The translations under genes and the position numbers were made by a program. Below, in pieces: positions 31,580-42,508 of a DNA stretch of 64,000 nt. The notes under the pieces are model-generated. The model was not told the origin of the DNA and ran no database searches. It saw only the letters and a program-made list of their open reading frames with translations. Numbering within the stretch: the first letter of the stretch is position 1; every line of letters begins with the position of its first letter. Source of the stretch: Yamagishiella unicocca. Lineage: Eukaryota; Chlorophyta; Chlorophyceae; Chlamydomonadales; Volvocaceae. The stretch lies in the NCBI GenBank assembly GCA_003116995.1, contig BDSL01000001.1, forward strand, positions 496,001 through 560,000. The letters are read 5' to 3'.

Positions 31580-34500
31580 CTACCCGGGCCCTTTTGGGGC
31601 TTGTTGGGAGTTTCTTATCGCGTTCGTCGGGTCCCCAGATCCAGTATGCACAGCCGCTCCCGCTGCTGCGCCCCGCTCTGACGACAGGGCCGCAATCGCC
31701 TCGCCAGCTGCGGCTGCTGCTGCGGCTGCTGCTGCGGCCTGCTCTGGGGACACAAACACAACTGCGTCCATCTCCGCATCCACAGTCGACACGGAGACGA
31801 AAGCCGCCGACGCGTCGTCCAAGTCCGCCGAGGACAGCGACGCCCATTTGTCGGCCTCCGGCGGTTCGTCCGCCTCCTCCCGCCGGCCGGGCCGCAGATG
31901 CCGCCAGAACACCCAGCCCATGCTCTGCACCGCCCGCACCCCGAAGAAGACCACCACGCCGCACCACACACCGGGCAGCTCCCAGCCCTGCGCCCGGCTG
32001 ACGGCCATAAAGGCCCCCAGCGCCACCAGCGTGATGATGTATGACTGCGCCACGTAGCGGCTGTCTCCCATCCCGATGTTGACACCGCTGCTGACCACGT
32101 CTGCGCCCAAAGCCAGCATGGATGCGGACGCCAAGCCCGCCACAGACTGCAGGTGTGGCCACACGGCTGCGTCGCGGGTCAGCGCCTGCGGTGCTAGACA
32201 CACCAGGGCAGCCAGCGCGCTGCCGCACGCCACGCCTCCCGCGGTGCCCAGCCCAATCAGCAGGGTGATGCCCGCCGCCTTGCGCCAGCCGCGCGTGCCG
32301 GGCAGGTAGGTGAGCGCCGCCTGCTCGAAGGGCGTCACTGTCCAGGCGAGCAGCTGCGGAGGACAGGGGTGCGGAGGGTGAAAGGCGCAAACGAGGAGCT
32401 ACATGGTGATTTGTGGGGGCGCCGGGGCTGATGGTCATGGCAAGGTGGAAGCCGGGCGCCGTCGTAGGCTTTGGCCAGGTGGCGTGAGGAAGGCGGCAGG
32501 CATGCGGGAAGGTCGGTTCCGCAACGTGCAAGGGACCCCGTGTGCCCGTGTGCCGAACATGACCCCGTGTGCCCATGTGTGCCCATGTGCCGAGCATGCC
32601 CATCGCGGCCACCTGCCGGCTCCCCATCCCCCCTCACGTTCCACACGGAGAAGAGCGCCTGGTGGGCGGCCAGCTTGGTGGTCTCCAGCGTGGCAGCGGT
32701 GGTTTGAATGAAGAGGTACGACACGTTCTTACAAAGGTAGGTGATGGACAGGGGGCCCATGGTGCTGAGCAGCTGCCACAGTACGTCCGGGCGGGGGGGC
32801 ACCAGGCGGATACGCAGCTGGAGGGGGGGGGCAGGGCGCAGGGAAGGGAGGGAGGGGTGCTGTGAGGGGTGCTGTGAGGGGTGCTGTGAGGGGGGAGGGC
32901 GGAGCCATGTAAGGTGTGTTTTCGCACGCGGGGTACGGGTGAGGGTAAGGCGAGGTGGAGCCGCGCTGGCTGATTAGCTGGCCCAAGGCAAGCGGCGGCC
33001 AGGTGGCGCGGCCCGGCCCCCTGCACAACCAACGCGGGAGCCCCCTAGGGAGGTTGGTGCAAAAACGGATGTCCGCTGGAACCCTCTAGAGGTGCTGGAG
33101 GGATGTGCGCTGGGACTGGCGAGCCTGGCGTGATTGCTCCGGCCCTTCTGCCCCGCCCCCGCGCAGCCTAGCCCACCCGCATGATCCCCTCCGCGACACT
33201 TGCGCCCTCCACCCACCTCACCACTCACGCTCCTGAACCCATCCACCCTCTGCAACCGCACCAGCAGCGTCAACGCCCAGCATCCGACCCCAGCACCCGA
33301 CCCCAGCATCCGACCCCAGCACCCGACCCCAGCATCCGACCCCAGCACCCGCCCACCAGGCGCACCTTGCCTCGCACCGACAGCGCGTACAGGAGCGCCG
33401 CCGCGCCCACGTACTGGCAAGCCACCGTCGTCACTGCCGCTCCCGCCAGGCCCCATCCCAGGCCCGCCACGAACACCACGGTGCCCACCAGGCTGACCGC
33501 CACCGACACCGCCACCGTCATCGCGGGTGTGAGTGAGTCCTGCTGCGCCAGGAGGCCGCTCTGAGCCACCATGGTCACCAGTACGGCAGGCTGCGCCAGG
33601 CCGCGCAGTCGTACATACTCGGCGGACAGCGGCAGCAGGGAGGGGTCCCGCAGGCCGGTGGCAAGGATGATGGCTTCGGGCCAGGCCTAGGGGCGGGAGG
33701 GGAGGCGACGCGAGGTTTCGGAGCTTAGTGATCGAGGCGGCCAACGCCCTAGGGGCTGCTGCGCGGCGGCTGAACCCACACGGCGGCTGAACCCACACAC
33801 AGCTGAACCCACAGCGCACTACCCCGCCCCGCAGTCCCCCGCTCCGAGGTGCCCACCTCACCTCCAGGATACACGTCGTCGCAATCCCCAGCGCCCCCGC
33901 CATCACCACCGCCGTGCTAAGCAGCTCCTCGCTTCGCCGCAGCCGCCCGTCCCGCATGAAGCCCGCCAGCAGGCTGCAGGGGAGGAGACCGGGCGAGGGG
34001 CGTGAGGCGAGGGGAACAGCGCACCCGGAGCAGGGTCTGCATCAGGAAGCGGCAGGTGGCCATCTGGATCCGCCGGAGTGAGAGCCGAGCAGAGAAGTAG
34101 AGGTGCTCGCGCAAGTCTTTGCTCGGCGTGCGATGAGGAGCACCCACCGTTGCCTCCGGCCCCGCCCGCCCACCTGCCCTATTCGCCCCACCCCGCCCAC
34201 CCCGCCGACGAGACTCGCTCTCCGCCCTCTTCCGCCGCCGGCGTCCTGTCGTACCTAAGGGTCGCAACCTGTAGCGACTGGAACATGTACTGCGCAAAGG
34301 AGAAGACCAAGTTTGCGGGTCCCAAAGCAGCCAGCTGGCTGGTCCCAGCGAACTGCATGGCGGGTCAGCGAGGGGGCGAGCGGGGTGTGTCGAACAGCCC
34401 TCCTGGCGCTGATGGAGGGCATCATATTGGGATAGGGTGGGGAGGACGTGAGTGGATCTGGAAGCGGGGCATTGCAGGGGCTCCCTCCCACAGCTGAGCG

Positions 34501-35434
34501 ACCGATGCGTCCGCACGTCGTCACGAGGGAAGGGCATGGGAGGGAAGAGCGGCCCACTGGCATGTGCGCCTTCCTCACGTTGGTACGGGTGTCGCACTGT
34601 CGCTGGTCGTCATCAGCAGCTCCCAGCCCGCACAAACATGTAGTATACGGACATGGAGTCACCGTAACCGTAAACCCGAAGCACGCCACGCCATCCCTCC
34701 TAGTACACCCGCCCTTCCTGGGGTGTGTCAAATCCAGGAGGCACGCGCCTCGCGTAACGCTGATTGCAACATCAGTACCAGAGCGGGCTTGTCCCGGCCG
34801 CCATCTTGGCCCCGCGGTTGCGGCCACACCCGGCGCACTTGCCCGCGAGAGACAAGCGCCTCGAGCAACCCTTCCCTGCTGCAGCGCCGTCATGCAGGTA
34901 GCGGAGGCCTAAGCCCTCTGCTATCGGTTGCCCCGGACACACTGAAGTACGGCGTGCGCTTATGCGTGGGTGCAGGCCGCGTGGTTGGGACCCCATTCCC
35001 CTATTCCCCAACATGCTTCATCCATAACCTGCCCGCCAACCCACCTGCCCGATGCAGATTGTGTCAACCAGGCTCATCAAGGGGTCGCCCAGTGGAATGA
35101 GGGTTGCGGGTCCTAGAAAGGACATCATGCGGCCCAGCAGGTTCCGCTGGTATAGAAGCACGCCGGCTGCGTCGGGTGCTGCGTCGCCATCATTCACGGG
35201 CGTGACTGCATCAGCAGCGGCAGCGACAGAGATACGAGATCGCGCGCCGCCGTCCGTTCCATGGGTGCGCGTCGGGCGTGCATTGGCGTGTCGGCGCACG
35301 TGGCCGCAATTGCGCGCCGAGGCGCGGGCGCCACTCCAGCACAGACGCGTTCCTGGGCGTCCAGGATCTACACTAATTCTGCACACAATGTGTCGTTTAT
35401 CTAGTGGTTGGTGTTGAGCGCAGGACGGCCGCAT
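31580..35434 (-). CDS. MATE-family efflux transporter, probably plastid-targeted
   Basis: MATE proteins export organic molecules in exchange for H+ or Na+. Minus-strand exons: 35434-35045, 34352-34269, 34063 to about 34025, 33973-33862, 33686-33366, 32817-32638 and 32353-31580 (stop 31582-31580), about 630 residues. Diagnostic segments are ATLIPLGDPLMSLVDTICIG and TSQLAALGPANLVFSFAQYM (first MATE repeat), LRGLAQPAVLVTMVAQSGLL and STMGPLSITYLCKNVSYLF (second repeat), and VTPFEQAALTYLPGTRGWRK. The pattern is nearest the EDS5/DTX45-47 branch, whose plant members sit in the chloroplast envelope. The first 90 residues are Arg/Ala/Ser-rich with few acidic residues, like an algal transit peptide. 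The C-terminal 100 residues are hydrophilic and Ala-rich. One inconsistency: the short third exon ends in phase 0, but exon 4 needs one extra base before CTG CTG GCG, so a small indel or a missed splice site lies between 34063 and 33973. Confidence 0.88.
32854..32893. repeat. 15-bp tandem repeat in MATE intron
   Basis: Three copies of GGGGTGCTGTGA follow one another, just beyond the exon edge at 32817. Confidence 0.8.
33279..33355. repeat. minisatellite in MATE intron
   Basis: About six alternating copies of CAGCATCCGACCC and CAGCACCCGACCC (13 bp) sit immediately next to the exon that ends at 33366. Confidence 0.85.
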
Positions 35435-35879
35435 CGCCCTACCCTGTCATGCACGTTCGGTGAATTGTCTATCATGCAAACCTAAGGGCCGAGGATAACT
35501 GCAGATTGACTTGCGATTGTTGCATCCGAAATTAAGAAATTTAAACGCAGTGCCAAAGCCCTATATATTCGCTGTACGGCAATCCTGGAACTGACGAACC
35601 GACGTGAGTTTCGGGTCGCAGGCCATTTCGTGCACCAACTAGGGTGAAGTAGCCCGTCAGAGTATTAAATTAAGGGTTCCGGTGAGTGTGATTAGATTAA
35701 GGCCGCAGTATGAGGATCGTGTGACGCTGAAGTTGCGTATGTGTAGAGGTAAATGCTGCACGGTGTCATATGTGTAGTGCGTCCATTGGCTTTGTAATGG
35801 AAGGAAGCAGGCAGGGATGCGTTTGTGGATGTGGCAGTAGGGCTGCGTGGCGTGCTTTTGAGGTGCTGTGTGCGCGTGT
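35435..35879. other. upstream region of the MATE gene
   Basis: No coding feature seen; it should contain the minus-strand MATE promoter. The sequence becomes AT-richer around 35520-35700. Confidence 0.35.
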
Positions 35880-36775
35880 AGTAGCGTGCTTTCTGTTGCT
35901 TGCAAAACAAAATTACATGTCCCAGCGGATTGAGGAAGTGGTGGCCGAGTATGGCATGTTGGAATCCCGGCCAAAGGCAGTTCCCATGATCCCGGGCGCG
36001 CGCCTGCTAAACCGGAGGCAGATGCGCGTCTGGAGGTGGAGCGCTACCCGCACAGCGTGCTGGTGGGGAGCCTGCTGCACATCGTCGGGTGCAGGCTCCC
36101 AGACATTCCCATGCCGAAGGAGCGCTGGCAAGGCACATGTCGGCTCCGGGGAAAGAGCACTGACAGGCAGCGGAAGAGGGTTGCGGTGTCTGGCGGGCAC
36201 GGCCAACTATGGTCTCGTGTTTTGAGGCGGTCGCGTGGGTGGCCGGCGTATTGGCTACACCTGTGCGGCCACGGGTTTCGTGTTCCACCACGGGTTTCAT
36301 GTTCTCGCTGTACGGGGGCCCAAGCAAGTTCCGGCGAACGTGGTAGTGTCCACGATAGAAGCCGAGTATGTGGCGGCGTCGGAGGGGTGCAACGAGGCGC
36401 TGTGGTTGCGGCAGTTGCTGTTATGCGACATGGGGTACATGCTAGTCCCCACGACGGTCAACTGCGACAGCCAGTGCGCGGTTAAGGCGGTTACGAATGC
36501 GGTGGTGTATGTGGCGGCGTCGGAGGGGTGCAACGAGGCGCTGTGGTTGCGGCAGTTGCTGTTATGCGACATGGGGTACATGCTAGTCCCCACGACGGTC
36601 AACTGCGACAGCCAGTGCGCGGTTAAGGCGGTTACGAATGCGGTGGTGTGCGAGAGGTCGAAGCACCATTGCGGTGCGATACCATTTGGTCGGGGAGCAT
36701 GTGGCGCGAAGTGCGGTCGTCATGATCGACTGCCGCACGTCGGGGCCTCGCCTAAATCGCGCCCCTCTCCGTAGA
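35880..36775 (+). mobile_element. degenerate Ty1/copia retrotransposon fragment (RT end and RNase H)
   Basis: Pieces of a copia-type polyprotein lie in order on the plus strand but in different frames. They are YMSQRIEEVVAEYGMLESRP (end of the RT domain), LVGSLLHIVGC (the LVGSLLYL-type motif), AGTANYGLVF, and the RNase H stretch VVSTIEAEYVAASEGCNEAL...NCDSQCAVKAVTNAVV. This is followed, after a one-base shift, by IAVRYHLVGEHV. At least three frameshifts and the lack of gag, protease, integrase or LTRs show that this is a dead fragment. It sits between the MATE and HVA22-like genes. Confidence 0.85.
36367..36648. repeat. 141-bp in-frame tandem duplication within RNase H fragment
   Basis: Bases 36367-36507 and 36508-36648 are essentially identical direct copies of 141 bp (47 codons). 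The copying keeps the reading frame, so the segment from YVAASEGCNE to KAVTNAVV occurs twice. Confidence 0.95.
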
Positions 36776-38730
36776 GGTGGACCTGAAGCGGCGGCAATGC
36801 TGGCCAGCGTAACATCGTTACATCGTAGCTCCGCGCCTCTTGCCCTCGTGTTCTCACGTTTAGCGCACACACCAACGTGCAACTATACAACATTAACTCA
36901 CCACCTGACAGCCTTGTACAGGTCCTCCACCCCGTGCGACAACAACTAGAAGGCTCATCGCACCTGCTTCACCGGAAAGACCGGCATCAGTTTCAGAACC
37001 GTCTGCGGCTCTCAGCTGCAGCCTCGCTGCAGCTGCCAGCACCAGCACTTCCAGGGCGCTCAAGCCTTCCCACCTGCATGGTTATCCACTGACCTTAATA
37101 CACGGCTTTGAGATCGTGCCCAACCACAGCAGGCCACCTAACTGCGCTTACAAATTAGAAATCCAGGCACCGCAACCGCACCAACCAGCCCGTGACCTCC
37201 ACGATCACATCTTAAGCAGCCTCGCCGTAAGTCGGTCTTTTAAAATCGGGCTGTCAAGCCTTAACGTTTGCAATAGACAAAGTTCGGAGACCCTAAGCCT
37301 TGCCGGAGGACGAAACGAAGAAGGGAAGCCGTCTGGGGGAGGGGGAGCAAACCCGTTTACACAACATAGGAGTCGATAGGAGGAGGATGTCTGGGGGGGA
37401 AGGGCTTGTTGGGTGTATGCTTCTTATGCTTCTGTTGGACGTTAAGGGCCCAAAGCATCAGTTCGTTGCTGACAAAATGCAGCCTTCGCTTGTGTAAATT
37501 GGCAGCAACCGGCCTGTTGATGCCGCAACCAACACCCGTCGATCCCATGCCAACGTCAGCCGGGACAGGTGATCACCGCCTTCCCGCGTGTGCGAGCTGC
37601 ACGACGCACCTTTGAATACTTCGCTGCTGGCCGCTTTTTTGCGGTACGCTATGCGCCAAATTATGCTCAAGCCTTCTTTATCCTGTCACAAGTCGAAACG
37701 GAACCATGTCGTACATTGCCGTGCACTGTCCCGATGGCACCACTGTCGCTTCGACAGTGGGCACAGATGGCTTCTCGAACACGACCGACACCGGCAGCGC
37801 AGTGGCAATGCTTAGCATGGGCCTTATAATAGGGAAGGAACCCTAAACTGTCGTCTTGGGTACTTCATTGCACCGACATTAGCACGCGGATGATAACCGT
37901 TTGTGGCACCAACCACACTTCTTTGGCAGCTCTCTCAGCAATCTTACAATACTAACTGACACCTTGCGTACAGGGGCGCAAGGTAAGAATGTCCGATACC
38001 TCTGCCTGCCTTTTTTGTTGTGCCTTGCCGATGTGGGTTCCGGTTACACCGAAGTATCTACACACGATGCTAAGCCCAGCAGCCTCCTGTCGGCCGCACC
38101 AGGCAAGGACACCGAAATACCCCATCAAAGCCGACGCTCCTGTTTCGGATAGGCCAATACTCCTGCCTGTGCATCCCCTATGCGCTGCCTCGTCACCAGC
38201 TCGTCATGGGTTGACAAATGCCGTTAAAACTACACCCTAAAGTGCTTATTACATCCCCAGCGGCATTACGCTCACGTGCCGTCCACATTCCTCCTTGAGC
38301 CCTTGCTGCCCGCCACCAAGGTTCTCATGTGCAATCTTGACCGCAGCACTCGACTCACTGCGGCTTCTTGTTCAGCTGCTCTGAGGCTAGCGTCTGAGCA
38401 ATCGTGCCCATCTTGAGCGCTTGTTCCTGGGCCTGTATATTAACGACGTCAGGGCAGAAAGCTGTAGCCAGGTTGCGCAGGGGACCACAAATGGAGATAC
38501 ACGCATTCGTACAGAGCCCTTACAATCCGAGGTTTGCCAGCCCCGTTCAGCCAAGTTTGGCGCGTAACGCCGTTTATGCTTATTTTCAGCTGTAGTCCTG
38601 CTTTCTTTCCAAACCTACTTAGCCACCGTAACAAAATGGGTCGGATGCCTCGCTTTTTGCCGCACGCCCATGTTGTATGGGCAAATATTGTATGCCCAAC
38701 GCTCTTCCTTGTACATAAAGCGCACCTCGA
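36776..38730. other. intergenic, no gene recognised
   Basis: Open frames on both strands lack family motifs and splice logic. Minus-strand TGTAA at 38524-38520 may be the poly(A) signal of the HVA22-like gene, about 200 bases past its tentative stop. Confidence 0.4.
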
Positions 38731-40047
38731 CTACTTCAATGACTTCCGAGGATTTGCTTGGGGCGAACCACAGGGGCGGGCAGCTACATCGCCCAAAAGC
38801 CCCATGTGGAAACGCCGCAGCGTTACGATGGTATGCTTGCCGACAAGCACAGCGTGAGTTGGCCTGGCGGCAGCCTAAGGACAGCAGCCTAAGGACAGCA
38901 TATGGGGTAGACGCGTCCCGCAACCTACAATCAACGACAAACACACGCGTCCCTATAGAAACTCCCACCTCGACTGAATCATTGCTAGCCCGCTCGTCTC
39001 ACCTGCTTAATCGCCTCCTCAGCAATTGCAGGTCCGTGCTTATCCACATACTTGGCAATCTGGTTAACGACCTGGCTTTGCAGAGCCGCATCAGCCTTGC
39101 TGAAAATAGGGTCGATCTTGTCGCCGTACTTCTTCAGCTGGGGAGGGTGACGGGCAGACGGAGCGTTGTTTTGTAACAACCGTGCGTGTACGAGCAAACA
39201 AAGGGCAGCAGCCCGTGACACGGAAACTGCCTGAGAATGCTTAGGAATGCTTCCAAGTTGCTGGGCTCTCAGGAAACGGTACAATTCGATTCAACAGGCT
39301 GCCCCATTGTGGGGCATCATACATGACCCTACCAGGGGCACAATGTGGTCCTCGTAAATCTTGCGGGCACCCTGGAAGCGGAGGGAGGGTACGGTTGGAA
39401 CGACTGCTACCCATGTCTGGGGTTCTTACAACGCAGGTATACGAAGCAAACCAAGGGTATTTTTTGCGCATGGATACGTTCGACCTTCTGCGTTTGTCCC
39501 GTGATAAGAGACGGAACTTGCAGCGCACCTGGGTCTGGGGAGCAATCATCCAAATCACGAAAAGAAGCTTAAGCTCGTAGTACATGGGGATCCTGGTTCG
39601 TAACGTTGGAGACAAGCTTTAGTCGAACTGGCTTCCCGCACAAATGCAACATACGACGCATACCACTGCAGCAGCATCGATCCGACGCCCTCGAAGGTGG
39701 ACAAGAATGCATAGACGACCTGTGCACATAAATGAGAACACAAGCGGTTGAAGCGGTGGCCACGGTGGCCAAAAGCGAAACGCCGTGAACGGCGATGCGC
39801 TCGCGTTCGGAATATCCTTGCCCTCTCGAGCGTCCCTTACCCAGTACATGAGCCACTGCATGAACAGGATAGGGACACGTTAGGGACGTCAGTTCCGCAT
39901 CGAAACGGTGTGTCGTGGCAAATTTACTCCTCGAACCTGGGTGTCATCAGCCTTCGCAGTGCTCTGAATCGCCTTCAGGGATGCATATGTGGGGTACAGC
40001 AACTCCGTAAAGAGGCATACATAGTAGGTAAGCGAAAGCGACAGCAT
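38731..40047 (-). CDS. HVA22 / TB2-DP1 / REEP-family ER membrane-shaping protein
   Basis: These small hairpin membrane proteins curve ER tubules and act in stress-related trafficking. Minus-strand exons: 40047-39937 (ATG, hydrophobic MLSLSLTYYVCLFTELL then YPTYASLKAIQS ... ADDTQ), 39855-39841 (WLMYW only, 15 nt), 39719-39664 (VVYAFLSTFEGVGSMLLQ), 39592-39529 (IPMYYELKLLFVIWMIAPQT), 39371-39333 (GARKIYEDHIVPL) and 39137-39003 (LKKYGDKIDPIFSKADAA ... EEAIKQ). All phases agree and the joined order reproduces the family signature YPxYASxKAI - DDTQWLxYWVVY - PxYYxLKLLFxIW - GAxxIYE. A last exon is proposed at 38874-38731 (48 codons with stop) after a duplicated acceptor CTTAG; it is unconserved and less certain. 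Total length would be about 187 aa, normal for the family. The start codon is the first ATG in frame; an extra upstream exon cannot be excluded. Confidence 0.88.
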
Positions 40048-42508
40048 GGTTGTGCAATCAGTATAACGAACAGTGTCTGCTTCAGGTTTTCGAGGAGTGA
40101 GTCGGTATAGTTATTGTGAAATAAATGTATTCGAACTTCCTTGATAGCTTCGCGATCAAATAGGAAAGACGTACTAAGAAACGTGCCGCAATGGATACTG
40201 CACAGCACGGTGCCTTCAGCCTTGAATCCATGGTCTCTGGGCGTCTCCAACCTGATATTATTATCTGGGTACTGGATGTCTGAAATTCTGATTGGTTCGT
40301 GCCCGAGGGGGGGGCAGAAACGTCGGTGGGGTAGCAGAGGGCAGGTGAGAACAGGTAAGAGCGGAAGACGGCATTCCTTCAAGCCCTGTGAGCTTTCAAG
40401 CCCTGTGAGCTCTCACAACTCTGCTCTCACAGGCGCATATTCCGAAATGCCATGATATGTACCGAAGTCCCGGTGTCGCTTTACCGGGTAGTCCTAATTG
40501 ATGCGGCTGTATGCGACCGTATCCGACCAGCACCGCGGCAGCTGGCGGTCCATGAGTTGCAGCGCCCGCTGCAATAACCACGCCTGGCATTTCTTACCGC
40601 TAAAGCAGTGCCCGCCAATCCACGCCGAGCGCGCCGAGCGGGCGAACGTATGACGGCGGACGCATTGTGGTGCATGGATATGTGGCCGTTACAGTGGGCT
40701 TCCGAGTTCCTACCCTTTCGAAAAACCTCAGATTGAGGCAGGTGACCCGTCGTGTCCCAATCGCCCCAACTCCAACGAAGCAACTACCAACCCAGGCTGC
40801 TGGCCTAGTTCTGCCCTTTATGGCCCTGGTAGAACCAATCGCCAATGGGGTCTTACGTTAGCGCTGCTGCACTTCGGCTCAGTACAGCGGTACCGGTATC
40901 GATTATTTAGCCGTGCCTCCGTGGTCTGCTGTATATGATCTTCATGCGGGTTGGTAAGCGGGAGCCTCAACCGCCTCCTTGGCTTGCAAACGCGCGCCGT
41001 GCACTGGCGTCCTGGCCTAACCGTCGAAACCGTCACAACCGTCGCAATCGCCACAAGCGCCTGGTAACCAACATTTTCCAAGTTTCACTGTAAGCCGGCG
41101 CTTTTGTATTGACACGTTGGAGACATGAGCAGGGGCAGGGGCCAGCGAGGAGCAGTGTGCAGCGCGAGTGGCGCAGCAACGCGTCCTGGCTGGCGCCGTG
41201 TAGGTGTAGCTTGACGGGCAGGCGCCGGAGCGACCCTGACAGCTGCCTGCACCAGCCCCACATAGCGCCAGCTTGAGCGGTAGGCAGGGGCTCCGCCAAC
41301 GGACCCTCGTGACGCGGGAGCAGCATGACAGCAAGTTCCATACCCATAAGCAACTATGTTGTATTTATAACATAATTCCCTTACTTAAGACTACGGATGA
41401 AATAACTCGGCGATGTTACTCTTGGCTTATCTCCAGGCTAATAATGCTGTCGGTGCCCCCCTATGAGTAGCCTAGCCCTGCCCACCCCCCGGATTTGTAG
41501 CCACCACCAGCGAGCATTCCCATTCCCACTGGGGGTCCTGCAGCAGCAGCAGATCCGCGGGCCTCCCGCCTGCTCCAATGTGATTGCACGTAGGGAGCCC
41601 GGAGCGCTAGGCTTGCTGCCGTCGCGCTGCAGGAGCGGACAGGGGACGGATGGGGCCATTGGCGGCGGGTATGCCGGTACCGCGGGTTCGCGGGGCCGCG
41701 CTATGTCCGAGAGGCACCATCTCGGGCTCGGTGAGACGTCGCACAGTAGGCCATGCCGATGCAGAGATCACAGGGGATCTAGAGAGCAGCTCACTCAGGG
41801 GAGCGGGGGCCAGCGATTACAGCTTCGAATATGTACTTCGATTAAAAATATTTGGTAAAGATTGCCCCTTTAAATAATAGGAATACTTTAAGGGTGTCAG
41901 GGTTTAATCATTTGGAGGGTTCAGCCAGCCACCGGAGTGCCCAAACTTTCTTCTAGCTGAATGATTTCGCCCTGCCATGGTGCCATGAGCAAACGTCGGC
42001 ACACTGAAGCTGGGCAAACTTCGTTCCGCCTCTTCCGCATGCCAGTATTCCTCAAGCGCGGTGAGATTCTTGGGGAGGCCGCCCCTGGTAACGCGTACAG
42101 CGTAAGGAGCATCAGTGCGCCGGCTGGGCGTCGCCTTATGGGTCGTGTGGCGTTCCTGTCCGAGCTGGCGGCACCATACCGATGACAACGCACCCGCCAC
42201 TTCTTCCGGGACCCAGCGGGCTGATGACATACCCAGGGTTAGTTCGTAACATAGCACGTGTACTCAGGCCATGCTTGATGTACGTACGGAGACAGTCATA
42301 CAGTGCCTTGTTCCGAGGCTGCAGGTTATGGACGCCGCGAGCGATCAGGCGAGCAGTCAGGCGGTGTTCGACTGCGTGCCGGTGCAGCATCATCCGGCAG
42401 CAGGGAACGGGGTTACAACATCGAGGGACGCGGCACCGTGTGTGCCCGGACGGCCCGGCAGGTCATCGTCCGTAGACGCGACCATTAAAAACACATCTAC
42501 GAGCGGTG
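40048..42508. other. intergenic, no gene recognised
   Basis: This holds the presumed promoter of the HVA22-like gene (left) and the 3' region of the HRGP membrane protein gene (right, minus-strand TGTAA at 42417-42413). Frames at 41017-41353 (minus) and 41463-41877 (plus) are open but unassignable. Confidence 0.35.
42413..42417 (-). terminator. TGTAA polyadenylation signal of HRGP membrane protein gene
   Basis: Minus-strand TGTAA about 92 bases past the stop codon at 42511-42509. Confidence 0.55.
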
